Positions 1-9,281 of a DNA stretch of 64,000 nucleotides are shown here, piece after piece. A program made the translations under genes and the position numbers. Every line of letters starts with the position of its first letter. Positions within the stretch are counted from its first letter, which is position 1. The notes beneath the pieces are model-generated. The model was not told the origin of the DNA. It searched no databases and saw only the letters and a program-made list of their open reading frames with translations. Source of the DNA: Marinimicrobium hydrolyticum (GTDB lineage Bacteria; Pseudomonadota; Gammaproteobacteria; Pseudomonadales; Cellvibrionaceae); contig NZ_JAVDDU010000002.1 in assembly GCF_030848505.1 (NCBI RefSeq), positions 1 through 64,000 on the forward strand, in the 5' to 3' direction.

Positions 1-66
1 ATAGACAATTTTGACAGTTTTTTTGCTGGCGAGTGCCCATCCTCGATTTCGGGGCCATCAAAGGTG

Positions 67-1374
67 TTACCGGACCTCAAAAAGGTGGTACTTCTTCTTG
101 CCCAGGCGACAGATGTAGAACCGCCCATGCAGCGCCTGCTCAGGAGCAAAACATTCTGGTACTCGCATATTGTCCTCGGCTGATTTGGGACTGCCATTAA
201 TAAACACCGCCTCCCGACCCAGCGCATCTTTAACTTGTTTGCCCGCCGCCGCCATGCCCGCATCCACCAGCAGCTGGGTCAGCGGTTCACCGGCGAGCGC
301 CGAACGCTCCAACAACGAGAAGGGCAAGCCGTCCAGCTTAAGCTGTTCGAGATCACCCTCATCCAACGCCAGAAAGTCGCCCTCAAATAGAGCAGCGGTG
401 ATACGCTCCGCACCCGTTAGGCCGGACTCTCCGTGGACTAGCCGGGTCATCTCCTCGGCCAATCGGCGCTGTGCTTCTGGACGACCTTCGCGCTCTCGGT
501 CCTCGGCTTCCACTTGCTCGATTTCAGCCAGCGACATAAAGGTAAAGTAACGAAGAAAACGGTACACATCCGCATCGGCCGTATTGAGCCAGAATTGATA
601 GAAGGCATAGGGTGAGGTTTTCGCTGGGTCCAACCACACTGTCCCGCTCTCAGTTTTGCCAAACTTGGTTCCGTCAGCCTTAGTGACCAGTGGCATGGTC
701 AACCCAAAAGTCTGGCCGCCATGAAGGCGCCGAGTTAAATCAATGCCGGAAGTAATATTTCCCCACTGATCGCTACCGCCAATCTGCAGGGTACATCCGT
801 GACGCTGGTACAGCTCAGCAAAGTCCAGAGATTGCAACAGCATGTAAGTGAACTCCGTGAAGGATAACCCCTCCCCCTCACGGTCAATACGCTGTTTAAC
901 GGACTCTTTGTTGATCATGTTGTTGATCGAAAAGTGTTTACCTACATCGCGCAGAAAGTCGAGCACGCTCATCCCGCCTACCCAGTCAAGATTGTTGACC
1001 ACTTCCGCCGAGATGCTTCCGCACTCGAAATCGATGAACCGACTCACCTGCTGTTTGAGCCTGTCGGTCCACTCGGCGACAACCTCGGGTGTATTGAGTT
1101 TACGCTCTTGGGCCTTGAAACTGGGGTCGCCCACCAGACCTGTCGCACCGCCCACCAGAGCGATCGGCTTGTGGCCCGCGAGCTGGAAACGCTTGAGCGC
1201 CAGCAATGGCACCAAATGACCTATATGCAGACTATCAGCCGTGGGGTCGAACCCACTGTATAAGGTCCGACTGGCCCCGCTCAAATACTCCTGCAGAGCA
1301 TCCCCTCCCGTGGTTTGAGCCACCAGGCCTCGGCCTTGGAGTTCTTTGAGTAACTGAGGGTCAACTGAAGTCAT
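67..1374 (-). CDS. tyrS: Tyrosine--tRNA ligase
   Basis: Class I aminoacyl-tRNA synthetase that charges tRNA-Tyr with tyrosine in the cytoplasm. The HIGH signature is intact at about residues 50-53 and the KMSKS-type loop reads KFGKT at about 236-240. The tyrosine-binding segment with [10 protein letters not shown] lies between them. The C-terminal 80 residues look like an S4 RNA-binding domain. The 435-residue length is normal for bacterial TyrRS. An in-frame ATG 12 bases further upstream exists, but the MTSVDPQLL start fits the family better. The gene diverges from the peptidase gene on the other strand. Product and family are certain; the exact start is probable. Confidence 0.97.
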   Translation of the reverse strand: MTSVDPQLLKELQGRGLVAQTTGGDALQEYLSGASRTLYSGFDPTADSLHIGHLVPLLALKRFQLAGHKPIALVGGATGLVGDPSFKAQERKLNTPEVVAEWTDRLKQQVSRFIDFECGSISAEVVNNLDWVGGMSVLDFLRDVGKHFSINNMINKESVKQRIDREGEGLSFTEFTYMLLQSLDFAELYQRHGCTLQIGGSDQWGNITSGIDLTRRLHGGQTFGLTMPLVTKADGTKFGKTESGTVWLDPAKTSPYAFYQFWLNTADADVYRFLRYFTFMSLAEIEQVEAEDREREGRPEAQRRLAEEMTRLVHGESGLTGAERITAALFEGDFLALDEGDLEQLKLDGLPFSLLERSALAGEPLTQLLVDAGMAAAGKQVKDALGREAVFINGSPKSAEDNMRVPECFAPEQALHGRFYICRLGKKKYHLFEVR

Positions 1375-1707
1375 ATAAAGCACCATTCAATCCGTTCAGA
1401 ATACGCCAACATGAGCGCCTGGGCACCGTCGCCCAAAAAAGGTGAGCAAGATACCCCATCCGGATACAAAAACAAGGGTTCTCCGCTGGCCTGGGGGCAA
1501 TTCTTCACAATAAAAATGACGCCAAAGCCAGCCTGCCCGCCCATCTGACGCCCTTTACCCAAAGAGGACAAATGCCCGCGCCTTGGCATCAGTTACGTGT
1601 TTAATGCACATTTTTCAACTATCTCCAGCATTCCGGGTGCTATTGCTAATATTTTCTGCTATAACTGCGGATATCTGTCACTAGCTAACAACGGGTTTAG
1701 GAACCGC
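1375..1707. other. Intergenic region between divergent tyrS and M23 peptidase
   Basis: About 330 bases between two divergent genes, so promoters for both must lie here. I could not pick a convincing -35/-10 pair. Open frames cross this stretch on both strands but have no recognisable protein features. The peptidase frame also stays open upstream of its chosen start. Confidence 0.5.
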
Positions 1708-3114
1708 ATGGAACCCTCTGAAAAACAAGATAAAAATCTGGCGCTGAATTTACTGAAGCAATACCCTCGGGGCCACGCGATGGCCGCGGGTATATTGCTG
1801 GGCGGTCTCTGCCTTGCCGTGATCGGACTGCCGTCCAATGAGGCCTCCGCCAGTCGGCAAAGTCTCGACGTGGAGCTACCTCTGGCGACATCTCCGTTAA
1901 CGACTGAACAGGAGGAAGAACAGTCTGCCCTGGAAGTAACCGAGCCAGAGGAGCCTTTCTTTACCGAATCCTGGGAAGATGAACCGGTTTTTGCTCGGGA
2001 AACATTCACCATTCAATCGGGAGACAGCCTGTCGAGGCTGTTTAATCGAGCCGGTTTGAACGACCGAGCGCTCTATGAGCTGATGAATGAAAGCCCCGAA
2101 GCCCGAGCATTGCACCGGATTATGCCCGGCCATGAAGTCACCTTCGAAATTGACACCGAAGGCAAGCTGAATCAACTGATTTATGATCGCAGCCGCCTGA
2201 GCAGTCTGGTCTTTACCCGCGATGACGGCAGTTTTGTCGCTTCCGAAGTCGTGCGCGAGCCCGATGTGCAGACCGCTTACCGCCAGGCCACCATCGACAG
2301 CTCGCTGTTCCTCGCGGGCGCGCGCGCCGGGATGAGCGACAGCATTATTATGGAGCTGGCGAACATCTTCGGCTGGGATATCGACTTCATTTTAGATATA
2401 CGCCGCGGAGATACCTTCAGCGTCCTTTTTGAAGAACGCTTTCTTGACGGGGAAAAAATTGGCAACGGCCCCATATTAGCCGCGGAATTCAATAATCGCG
2501 GCCGCAGTTTTCAAGCTGTACGCTATGTAAATAGTGACGGCAGAGCCGACTATTACACGCCCGACGGTAAAAGCATGCGTCGCGCCTTCCTGCGTACGCC
2601 CGTGGAATTTACCCGTATTAGCTCGCCCTTCAACCCGAATCGGCGCCACCCAGTTCTGAATACCATTCGCGCCCACCAGGGAACGGATTACGCAGCCCCA
2701 CGCGGCACCCCCATCAAGGCGGCTGGCGATGGCCGAGTAACCCTAGCAGGACGCAAAGGCGGCTACGGCAATACCGTCATTATTCAGCACGGGCAAACCT
2801 ACAAAACCCTGTATGCCCACTTGCACAACTTTCACCGCAGTATTCGCTCCGGAGTTAACGTGCGGCAAGGGCAAATTATCGGCTACGTGGGCTCTACCGG
2901 CTTAGCCACTGGACCGCACTTACACTATGAATTTCACGTCAACGGTGTCGTTAAGAACCCCGTTACCGTAGCGCTGCCCCAAGCGGATCCGATCCCGCAG
3001 GCCGAGCTGGCACGCTTTAAAGCACAAACCCAGCCGATCATGGCCCAGCTGGAACAGCACCTCGAGTCCACCACGGTGGCCATGAGTGGAGAGGACAACC
3101 GCGGGATAAACTGA
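1708..3114 (+). CDS. M23 family metallopeptidase (murein endopeptidase-like) with OapA/LysM-like domain
   Basis: Predicted zinc peptidoglycan endopeptidase of the periplasm, related to the YebA/MepM group. A membrane anchor or uncleaved signal lies at about residues 20-43. An OapA/LysM-like region follows at about 90-180, and the LytM/M23 catalytic domain occupies about 310-410. Zinc ligands are visible as HxxxD (H323, D327) and HxH (H404, H406). The frame is open back to base 1597, but the ATG at 1708 has an AGGAA ribosome site and places the hydrophobic segment normally. The order tyrS, M23 peptidase, anmK is common in gammaproteobacteria, which suggests a role in wall growth coupled to muropeptide recycling. 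Confidence 0.93.
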   Translation: MEPSEKQDKNLALNLLKQYPRGHAMAAGILLGGLCLAVIGLPSNEASASRQSLDVELPLATSPLTTEQEEEQSALEVTEPEEPFFTESWEDEPVFARETFTIQSGDSLSRLFNRAGLNDRALYELMNESPEARALHRIMPGHEVTFEIDTEGKLNQLIYDRSRLSSLVFTRDDGSFVASEVVREPDVQTAYRQATIDSSLFLAGARAGMSDSIIMELANIFGWDIDFILDIRRGDTFSVLFEERFLDGEKIGNGPILAAEFNNRGRSFQAVRYVNSDGRADYYTPDGKSMRRAFLRTPVEFTRISSPFNPNRRHPVLNTIRAHQGTDYAAPRGTPIKAAGDGRVTLAGRKGGYGNTVIIQHGQTYKTLYAHLHNFHRSIRSGVNVRQGQIIGYVGSTGLATGPHLHYEFHVNGVVKNPVTVALPQADPIPQAELARFKAQTQPIMAQLEQHLESTTVAMSGEDNRGIN

Positions 3115-3117
3115 GTT

Positions 3118-4239
3118 ATGGCTGACTCGAACCTCTACATCGGCTTAATGTCCGGAACCAGTGCCGATGCGGTAGACGCCGTGATTGTGGACTTTAGCGC
3201 AGACCAGCCCCGGCTGGTCGCCAGCCATTCACAACCGTTTGACCGGAGCACACGCGCCTCTATTCACAATTTGGCACTTCCTGGCACCAATGAAATCGAT
3301 CGTATGGGCGGTCTAGATCGCGAGCTGGGTGAAACGTTTGCCCGCGTGGTCATTGAGCTATTGGAGAAAGGGGGTTGCGAAGCTTCCCAAATTGCCGCGA
3401 TCGGCAGCCACGGTCAAACTGTTCGGCACCGCCCACCGGGCCTCAATGACAACCCTTTCAGCCTGCAAATTGGCGACCCCAACATTATCGCCCAGCGCAC
3501 GGGCATCACCACCATTGCCGACTTCCGGCGCCGAGACATGGCGGCCGGGGGGCACGGCGCACCGCTGGTGCCAGCGTTTCACAGCGCCTTCTTTCACAGC
3601 GCCGAACAAAGCCGGGCCATCGTCAATGTTGGCGGCATCGCCAACCTGACGTGGCTCCCAACTCAGGGGCAACCCTTAGGTTTCGATACTGGCCCAGGCA
3701 ATGTTCTGCTCGACGCCTGGATTATGAAAACCCGCGGCGCACCTTATGACCAGCAGGGCGAATGGGCGGCCAGTGGCCGTGTGGATAACACGCTTCTAGA
3801 GCAGTTGCTGGCACACCCCTATTTTACCCAACGCCCCCCCAAAAGCACTGGACCCGAAGCGTTCAATCTCGATTGGCTGAGCTCAGAACTGGCTCGCGTG
3901 GAAGGCGAATTGGCGCCTGAGGACGTACAGGCCACGCTACTGGTGCTTACCGCCCAAACTATTGCCGCAAGTGTCAGCGCACTGCAAAACGGAGAATTCA
4001 CAACGACCTATTTGTGTGGCGGCGGGGCTTACAATTTGCAGCTTCGCAGAGCGCTGGAAACTCTCCTACCCAAGCAGAGGGTCACCGACACTACCGAACT
4101 GGGGATCGCCCCGGAATGGGTGGAAGCCACCGCCTTTGCGTGGCTGGCGCGACAGACCAATGAGCGCAAGGCCGGAAACCTTCCGGAAGTGACCGGAGCC
4201 CGGGAAGCCTTGGTTTTGGGGGGAATCTATCCGGCCTAA
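3118..4239 (+). CDS. anmK: Anhydro-N-acetylmuramic acid kinase
   Basis: Phosphorylates and opens 1,6-anhydro-N-acetylmuramic acid to give MurNAc-6-phosphate during peptidoglycan recycling in the cytoplasm. The N-terminal GLMSGTSADAVDA motif is the family signature. Further conserved blocks are GSHGQTVRH, ADFRRRD, NVGGIANLTW, FDTGPGN and CGGGAYN. The 373-residue length is normal. It starts 3 bases after the stop of the M23 peptidase gene, so the two are almost certainly cotranscribed. It converges with erpA, with 13 bases between the stops. Confidence 0.97.
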   Translation: MADSNLYIGLMSGTSADAVDAVIVDFSADQPRLVASHSQPFDRSTRASIHNLALPGTNEIDRMGGLDRELGETFARVVIELLEKGGCEASQIAAIGSHGQTVRHRPPGLNDNPFSLQIGDPNIIAQRTGITTIADFRRRDMAAGGHGAPLVPAFHSAFFHSAEQSRAIVNVGGIANLTWLPTQGQPLGFDTGPGNVLLDAWIMKTRGAPYDQQGEWAASGRVDNTLLEQLLAHPYFTQRPPKSTGPEAFNLDWLSSELARVEGELAPEDVQATLLVLTAQTIAASVSALQNGEFTTTYLCGGGAYNLQLRRALETLLPKQRVTDTTELGIAPEWVEATAFAWLARQTNERKAGNLPEVTGAREALVLGGIYPA

Positions 4240-4252
4240 CGCTGGCCGAACG

Positions 4253-4609
4253 TCAAACTGAGAAGGAGGAACCACAGCCGCAGGTGGAAGCCGCATTGGG
4301 GTTTTGCACCACAAACCTGGCGCCCTGCAAGCCTTCTTGGTAGTCCACTTCCGAACCTGCCAGATAGGGAAAACTCATAGGATCCACCAAAACTCGAACG
4401 CCGTCTTTTTCCACCACGGAGTCATCTTCAGCCATGACTTCATCAAACGCAAAGCCGTATTGAAAGCCAGAGCAGCCACCACCGGTAACATACACCCTCA
4501 ACATGAGGTCGGCGTTGCCCTCTTCCTCAATCAAGCTCTTAACCTTATTTACCGCACTAGCGCTCACTTGTAACGCAGCTTCAGGGGTAAACACTTCAGG
4601 CGCTGACAT
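4253..4609 (-). CDS. erpA: Iron-sulfur cluster insertion protein ErpA
   Basis: A-type carrier that delivers iron-sulfur clusters to target enzymes. The three cluster-binding cysteines are visible: one in [12 protein letters not shown] and two in the C-terminal CGCGSSF motif. At 118 residues it is the usual size. The acidic [14 protein letters not shown] segment favours ErpA over IscA. It is transcribed convergently with anmK and lies 82 bases downstream of the bactofilin gene, with a terminator hairpin between them, so it probably has its own promoter. Confidence 0.96.
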   Translation of the reverse strand: MSAPEVFTPEAALQVSASAVNKVKSLIEEEGNADLMLRVYVTGGGCSGFQYGFAFDEVMAEDDSVVEKDGVRVLVDPMSFPYLAGSEVDYQEGLQGARFVVQNPNAASTCGCGSSFSV

Positions 4610-4631
4610 TAACTTCTCCGCTCAAACCAAT

Positions 4632-4658
4632 GAAAAATGCCGGCCAAAACAGCCGGCA
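4632..4658 (-). terminator. Rho-independent terminator after bactofilin gene
   Basis: Read on the minus strand, TGCCGGC and GCCGGCA form a stem followed by TTTTT. It lies just downstream of the bactofilin stop and upstream of erpA. Confidence 0.7.
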
Positions 4659-4691
4659 CCGGTGCATTATGGTCTTACCCGAGTAAAGCAG

Positions 4692-5156
4692 TCAAGTATT
4701 CACAGAGAAGGACTTGGAGCCCTTATCGTCGGCATCTTCGGAGGTCTTGAGTCGCTCAGAAGCTTTGGGGGTTTCGGCACCCTTTTGAGCTGAGGAAGGA
4801 CCACTGTACACCAGGCTCCCATTGACCTGAGCGCCTTTTACCATCTCGATTAACTGGTAGTGAACATTGCCCTCTACCACGGCTTTACTGGCGAGCTCTA
4901 CATGCTTACTTGAATGGACATTGCCGTGGACATTGCCGTTGATAATCACCATCGGCACCCGAATTTCTCCTTCAACCACGCCTTTTTCAGCCACCACCAG
5001 CTTGGCATCATTGCCGCTCTCGGCCATGATATTGCCGCAAACGTGACCCTCAATCTGTAAGTCGCCAGTGAAATGCAGATCACCCACTACCTTGGTTCCA
5101 CGAGAAATCAGCGTATGATTATTTGAAAATGCCATAGCGTTCTTTTTGCCCCACAT
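4692..5156 (-). CDS. Bactofilin family protein
   Basis: Cytoskeletal polymer-forming protein with a bactofilin (DUF583) beta-helix. The repeated hydrophobic-glycine turns (GDLHFTGDLQIEGHVCGNI, VVEGEIRV, INGNVHGNV, VVEGNVHY) span about residues 20-115. A charged, Ser- and Lys-rich tail makes up the last 35 residues. It starts MWGKKN, as many proteobacterial bactofilins do. It follows the DUF6776-like membrane gene by 16 bases, so the two form an operon, and the membrane protein may anchor the bactofilin at the inner membrane (inference). Length 154 residues is normal. Confidence 0.92.
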   Translation of the reverse strand: MWGKKNAMAFSNNHTLISRGTKVVGDLHFTGDLQIEGHVCGNIMAESGNDAKLVVAEKGVVEGEIRVPMVIINGNVHGNVHSSKHVELASKAVVEGNVHYQLIEMVKGAQVNGSLVYSGPSSAQKGAETPKASERLKTSEDADDKGSKSFSVNT

Positions 5157-5172
5157 AGGATAAACTCTCGAT

Positions 5173-5910
5173 TCAGATTTCTTGCACCAGCCAACCGAAC
5201 TTCTTCTCAGCGGTTTGCGGGTTGTTTCCGCTAGAGCGGGCCGTTAGTTCAATACGTTCAGGCTCAAAGTCATCGGGCAACATCAAGCGCCCCTCAATGT
5301 TCTGAAAATACCTGAAACGCAAGCGAATATTCGCTCCATCTACCTGCTCTGACAGCTGGTGCAGCGGAATGGTCTCTTGCTCGCCATTGCGCCAACCAAT
5401 GATGTTAAAGTTCAAATGACCCGCCAACACTTGGTGGTTAGTCGCTAACTGCTGCACCACCACCTTGTATTCATATTGCCGTGGTACGCCAGTGCCGATC
5501 ACATTCAAGGAGCCGATAACCAAGCCACTACGACTCTTCTCCGGCGCCATAATGCCGCGATAGAAGCTGATATCCTCCTGTAACGCCGTGATTTCTTCCT
5601 TAAGGGCGATAACCTGGCTTCGGACCTGCTCGCTGGCCTTGTGATCGACCTGAGACCCCAGCCTCAGATTCACTACCTGCTGCTGCAGCGCCTCCGACTC
5701 CGCCGTAAGAGCGGCAACCTGTTTACGCAATTCATTGCGCTCGGTCACAGCTCCTGCCTGTATAGAGCTACCCTGGTGAAAACCCCAATAAAAGCTCGCT
5801 GCCACCAGAGCGGCACCCAGGATTATCACACTGAGCCACAGGACAATCGTTCGAACGGGACGGTAGGGAACCACCACCAGAAGCGGCTGTTTACTGCCTT
5901 TTACTGCCAT
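5173..5910 (-). CDS. DUF6776-like inner-membrane coiled-coil protein
   Basis: Membrane protein of unknown function, 245 residues. One transmembrane helix lies at about residues 22-44 (TIVLWLSVIILGAALVAASF). A coiled coil follows at about 55-115, rich in Glu, Gln and Leu. A C-terminal periplasmic beta-rich domain contains NVIGTGVPRQYEYKVVVQQ, like the DUF6776 family usually found next to bactofilins. It is the first gene of a pair with the bactofilin. A role in positioning or anchoring the bactofilin is inferred from the neighbourhood only. Confidence 0.8.
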   Translation of the reverse strand: MAVKGSKQPLLVVVPYRPVRTIVLWLSVIILGAALVAASFYWGFHQGSSIQAGAVTERNELRKQVAALTAESEALQQQVVNLRLGSQVDHKASEQVRSQVIALKEEITALQEDISFYRGIMAPEKSRSGLVIGSLNVIGTGVPRQYEYKVVVQQLATNHQVLAGHLNFNIIGWRNGEQETIPLHQLSEQVDGANIRLRFRYFQNIEGRLMLPDDFEPERIELTARSSGNNPQTAEKKFGWLVQEI

Positions 5911-5954
5911 TCCGACGCCTCTACTTATTATTACTTCCCAAGCTTAGCAGAGAA

Positions 5955-7001
5955 TCAGGGCAATATTGGCACAACATTCAGCCCCGCGGTCTCCTCAAAA
6001 CCGAACATAATGTTCATGTTTTGCACTGCCTGTCCCGAGGCGCCTTTGGTTAGATTGTCGATCACTGACAGAACCACCAGGGTATCACGGTCCTGGGGCC
6101 GGAAAACGGAAATACGGCAGATATTGGAACCTTTAACCGTACGCGTTTGCGGGTGCTCCCCCTCAGGTAGTACATCCACGAAGGGCTCGTTGGCGTACCG
6201 GTCCGCGTACAACGCATGCAGATCCGGCAGATCTTTAGGATTTAACGCGCGCGCATAAGCCGTGGCATGAATGCCTCGAATCATGGGCAGCAAATGAGGC
6301 ACAAAGGTGACTCGCGCAGGCTCAGCCTTGGCTGGCTGTATATCCCGCAATCCCTGCTCAATTTCAGGCAAATGCCTGTGACCGTTCGCGGCATAGGCTT
6401 TAAAACTGTCGCTAATCTCGGTCAGCAAGTTGTCCACCTTGGCTTGACGCCCCGCGCCAGTCGCGCCACTGGCGGCGTTTATAATCAAGCTGCTGGTATC
6501 CACCAAGTTGTGCTCAAGTAGTGGCAAAAGCCCCAACTGCGCCGCTGTAGGGTAGCATCCGGGGCAGGCAACCAATTTAGCCGAACGAATTTGCTCTCGA
6601 TTAGTCTCCGGCAAGCCGTAGACAGCGTCGCTCACCAGTTCTGGGCACCCATGAGCCTGTCCGTACCACAAGCCCCAAAGGTCTGTGTCCCGAAGCCGGA
6701 AATCGGCGGACAGGTCGATAATCCGTGCCTTGCGCTGCATCAGAGAGGGTACAAGGTTTTGGGCTACCCCATGAGGGGTAGCAAAGAAAACCACGTCGCA
6801 TTCACCAAGAGCATCAACGTCTGGCTCGCTAAAACACAAATCCAAATGGCCCCGCAGACTCGGAAACATATCCGCCACAGCAATGCCCGCCTCGGCTCGA
6901 GAGGTGATCACGGTTACCTGAGCACCCGGGTGGCGCACCAAAAGCCGCAACAACTCTACGCCCGTGTATCCGGTACCGCCCACAATGCCTACTTTAATCA
7001 C
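5955..7001 (-). CDS. argC: N-acetyl-gamma-glutamyl-phosphate reductase
   Basis: NADPH-dependent third step of arginine synthesis, cytoplasmic. The start gives a Rossmann motif [10 protein letters not shown] at residues 5-14. The catalytic cysteine is in the motif ACPGCYPTA, and [19 protein letters not shown] is the conserved dimerisation and active-site block. I chose the GTG at 7001 because it gives the family's usual VIKVGIVGG start and has a strong AGAGGAAGA ribosome site. An ATG 26 codons upstream would add a non-conserved extension. The 348-residue length is normal. It diverges from hemJ. Confidence 0.96.
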   Translation of the reverse strand: MIKVGIVGGTGYTGVELLRLLVRHPGAQVTVITSRAEAGIAVADMFPSLRGHLDLCFSEPDVDALGECDVVFFATPHGVAQNLVPSLMQRKARIIDLSADFRLRDTDLWGLWYGQAHGCPELVSDAVYGLPETNREQIRSAKLVACPGCYPTAAQLGLLPLLEHNLVDTSSLIINAASGATGAGRQAKVDNLLTEISDSFKAYAANGHRHLPEIEQGLRDIQPAKAEPARVTFVPHLLPMIRGIHATAYARALNPKDLPDLHALYADRYANEPFVDVLPEGEHPQTRTVKGSNICRISVFRPQDRDTLVVLSVIDNLTKGASGQAVQNMNIMFGFEETAGLNVVPILP

Positions 7002-7190
7002 AACTCTTCCTCTATGCTGGCTCGCAAATTGGTTTAAAAATAAGTTCGCAGCGGCGGCGACCACGATCCACGCCGTCACGTAACATCAAAACGCCTATAA
7101 TACGGGCCTTGGGTGCAAACCGAAAGTTTCCACGGCACCTATCTCCACCCAGCCCTGCCAATCGGCAACAGAATGATTTAGGATTCCACT

Positions 7191-7613
7191 ATGCTCTGGA
7201 TCAAAGCCTTTCATCTCATCGCCATGGTGTGCTGGTTTGCCGCGCTTTTCTATCTACCAAGGCTGTTCGTCTACCACGCTATGAGTGAGGATCAGACAAG
7301 CCGGGACCGCTTCAAAACCATGGAACGCAAGCTATACCGGGGTATCGGCACACCCAGCATGCTTGCTACGCTGATTCTGGGTTTCTGGCTGGCGGGCGGC
7401 TATTGGGCCTACTATCAAGCCAGCGGTTGGTTCTGGGCTAAGATGGTGCTGGTAGCTGCCCTGGTGATCTACCATTTTATGTGCGGCTATTACGTGAAGC
7501 AATTTAGTAACGACAGGTGTCACAAGAGCCATGTGTACTTTCGCTGGTTCAACGAGGTTCCGGTACTGCCACTAGTAGCGATCGTGATATTGGCGGTGGT
7601 AAAGCCATTTTGA
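7191..7613 (+). CDS. hemJ: Protoporphyrinogen IX oxidase HemJ
   Basis: Membrane-bound heme-dependent enzyme that oxidises protoporphyrinogen IX to protoporphyrin IX, the penultimate step of heme synthesis. At 140 residues with about four transmembrane helices it fits HemJ. The conserved histidine in WIKAFHLIAMVCWFAALFY and the ERKLYRGIGTP loop are present. The gene is monocistronic or heads the short run hemJ-thiD-thiE-hemL. hemL lies about 1.7 kb downstream and belongs to the same pathway. Confidence 0.93.
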   Translation: MLWIKAFHLIAMVCWFAALFYLPRLFVYHAMSEDQTSRDRFKTMERKLYRGIGTPSMLATLILGFWLAGGYWAYYQASGWFWAKMVLVAALVIYHFMCGYYVKQFSNDRCHKSHVYFRWFNEVPVLPLVAIVILAVVKPF

Positions 7614-7692
7614 TCCATAAGCTGTGCTAGACTCGGCTCTCTGCAAGGTAAATGCAAAAGCTCATTGGTCGTCGGATGCGAGGGAAGCAAGA

Positions 7693-8529
7693 ATGCAACG
7701 CAACGCCCCAACACCGGTAGTTATGACTTTATCCAGCCACGATCCTTCTGGCTGCGTCGGTATTCAGGCCGACATCGAAACCAGTATCAGCCTGGGCTGC
7801 CACTGCACCCCCATTGTGACGGCCCTGTGTGCTCGCGACACGCGCGACATCAAAGATGTTATTGCGGTCGATACTGGCTTTTTGATTGAGCAAAGCCGCG
7901 CCATTCTAGAAGACATGCCCGTCAAGGCCATAAAACTGGATTATCTGGCCAATGTGCGCCAGGTGGAAGCGGTACACACCATCCTGAGAGACTACCCGAA
8001 TATTCCCGTCGTCCTCAACCCAGCCCGCTCCATCGCTAATATGGCGAGTCGCGAGGGCAGTGCGGTCCTCGAAGCCGCCAAACATCTACTGTTTCCCGCA
8101 ACTACCTTACTCTGCCCAGATATAGTGGAAGCTCATCAGATAGCCCAGCAAGGAGACACCATTGATGCCTGCGCTCAGGAAATCCTTGAGGCGGGTGGTG
8201 ACCACTTACTGATCAGTGGTACTCATCGCTGCCAAAAAAGCTATGAAAACAGCCTCTATAACTCACAAGGGCTGGTGCGTCGCTACACCTGGGAGCGATT
8301 AAGTGTCTTTAGCCATGGCGGTGGTGCCACTTTATCCGCCAGCATCGCGTGTTACTTGGGTCACGGATTGTTGCTCAGAGACGCAGTTCAACAGGGTCAA
8401 AATTTTGCTTGGCACAGCCTGGCCGCCAGCCGGCGCCTGGGCATGGGCCACGGCGTACCCAACCGTTTGTTTTGGGCCGACCGGAATACCGACGGCGGCC
8501 GCAGCCGCGGCTCGGGTGGCGGCTGCTGA
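7693..8529 (+). CDS. thiD: ThiD-like hydroxymethylpyrimidine (phosphate) kinase with altered active site
   Basis: Ribokinase-fold protein of thiamine synthesis, expected to phosphorylate HMP and HMP-P. It keeps SSHDPSG near the N-terminus, but the next residues read CVGIQAD where the family has GAGIQAD. The C-terminal anion-hole motif, normally GTGCT or GSGCT, reads HGGGATLSA, so the conserved cysteine is alanine. The ATG at 7693 has a GAGGGAAG ribosome site, and the frame is open further upstream. The last 15 residues are Gly/Arg/Ser-rich. thiE and hemL follow, the same order as in Pseudomonas. The family is sure; full catalytic activity is doubtful. Confidence 0.85.
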   Translation: MQRNAPTPVVMTLSSHDPSGCVGIQADIETSISLGCHCTPIVTALCARDTRDIKDVIAVDTGFLIEQSRAILEDMPVKAIKLDYLANVRQVEAVHTILRDYPNIPVVLNPARSIANMASREGSAVLEAAKHLLFPATTLLCPDIVEAHQIAQQGDTIDACAQEILEAGGDHLLISGTHRCQKSYENSLYNSQGLVRRYTWERLSVFSHGGGATLSASIACYLGHGLLLRDAVQQGQNFAWHSLAASRRLGMGHGVPNRLFWADRNTDGGRSRGSGGGC

Positions 8530-8646
8530 GCCCCGCCCCATTCGACGTAAATTAACGACGCCCCACCCCCCAACCCTTTCGCGACCTGAGCGCGCCCAAC
8601 GCTCAAAGAGGGTACACTGGGCGCTTTTCGCGCCCGTAGGTTGAGC

Positions 8647-9279
8647 ATGCTCTACGCCATCACTGACAGCCAGTTGTTGCCTGGCGAACACCTCTATGCC
8701 GCAGTCGCCGCCGCCTTGCGCGGGGGCTGCCGACGTGTCCAGTATCGGGACAAGTCGAGTGTCTCAAGCGTTCGGACCCATCAAGCCGCAACACTCCTGA
8801 CTCTTTGCTGCGAGCACGGGGCCGAGCTGATCATCAACGATGACGTGCGTTTGGCGCTCAACGTAGGCGCTCATGGCGTGCACCTGGGGCAGGAGGACAT
8901 GCCACTCGCCCAGGCGAGATCGCTTCTGGGGGCAGACGCCATCATCGGTGTTACCTGCCACGCCTCCCTGGATTTGGCCCGTTTGGCCGTGCAGGCCAGC
9001 GCCGACTATGTCGCCTTTGGCCGGTTTTTTCCTTCCAGCACTAAACCGGACGCTCCCCCCGCTCCGCTCAGCCTGCTCACTGACGCGCACCAGACTCTCG
9101 GCCTGCCCATCGTGGCCATTGGCGGTATAACTCTGGATAATGCGCACTCCGTACTGGCGAGTGGCGCGGACTGGCTGGCGGTGAGCCACAGCTTGTTTTC
9201 CGCCCCGGATATAGAAGCCCGCGCCCGGGCTTTTTTTGCCCTCGCCGACAACCGAATTTCGCAACCCAATAAGGATTGA
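8647..9279 (+). CDS. thiE: Thiamine phosphate synthase
   Basis: Joins HMP-pyrophosphate and thiazole phosphate to form thiamine phosphate in the cytoplasm. It is a TIM barrel with the family blocks YAITD at the start, [40 protein letters not shown] and AIGGI. The ATG at 8647 is preferred over the TTG two codons upstream. The 210-residue length is normal. It ends 2 bases before the hemL start, so the two are translationally linked. Confidence 0.95.
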   Translation: MLYAITDSQLLPGEHLYAAVAAALRGGCRRVQYRDKSSVSSVRTHQAATLLTLCCEHGAELIINDDVRLALNVGAHGVHLGQEDMPLAQARSLLGADAIIGVTCHASLDLARLAVQASADYVAFGRFFPSSTKPDAPPAPLSLLTDAHQTLGLPIVAIGGITLDNAHSVLASGADWLAVSHSLFSAPDIEARARAFFALADNRISQPNKD

Positions 9280-9281
9280 TC

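Noticed and set aside
8530-8646. TPP riboswitch before thiE
   Set aside because: I looked for the CTGAGA and conserved P4 segments of the thi-box and did not find them here or before thiD.
8332-8691. Antisense frames at the thiD-thiE junction
   Set aside because: Gly/Ala/Arg-rich shadows of thiD; no start signals.
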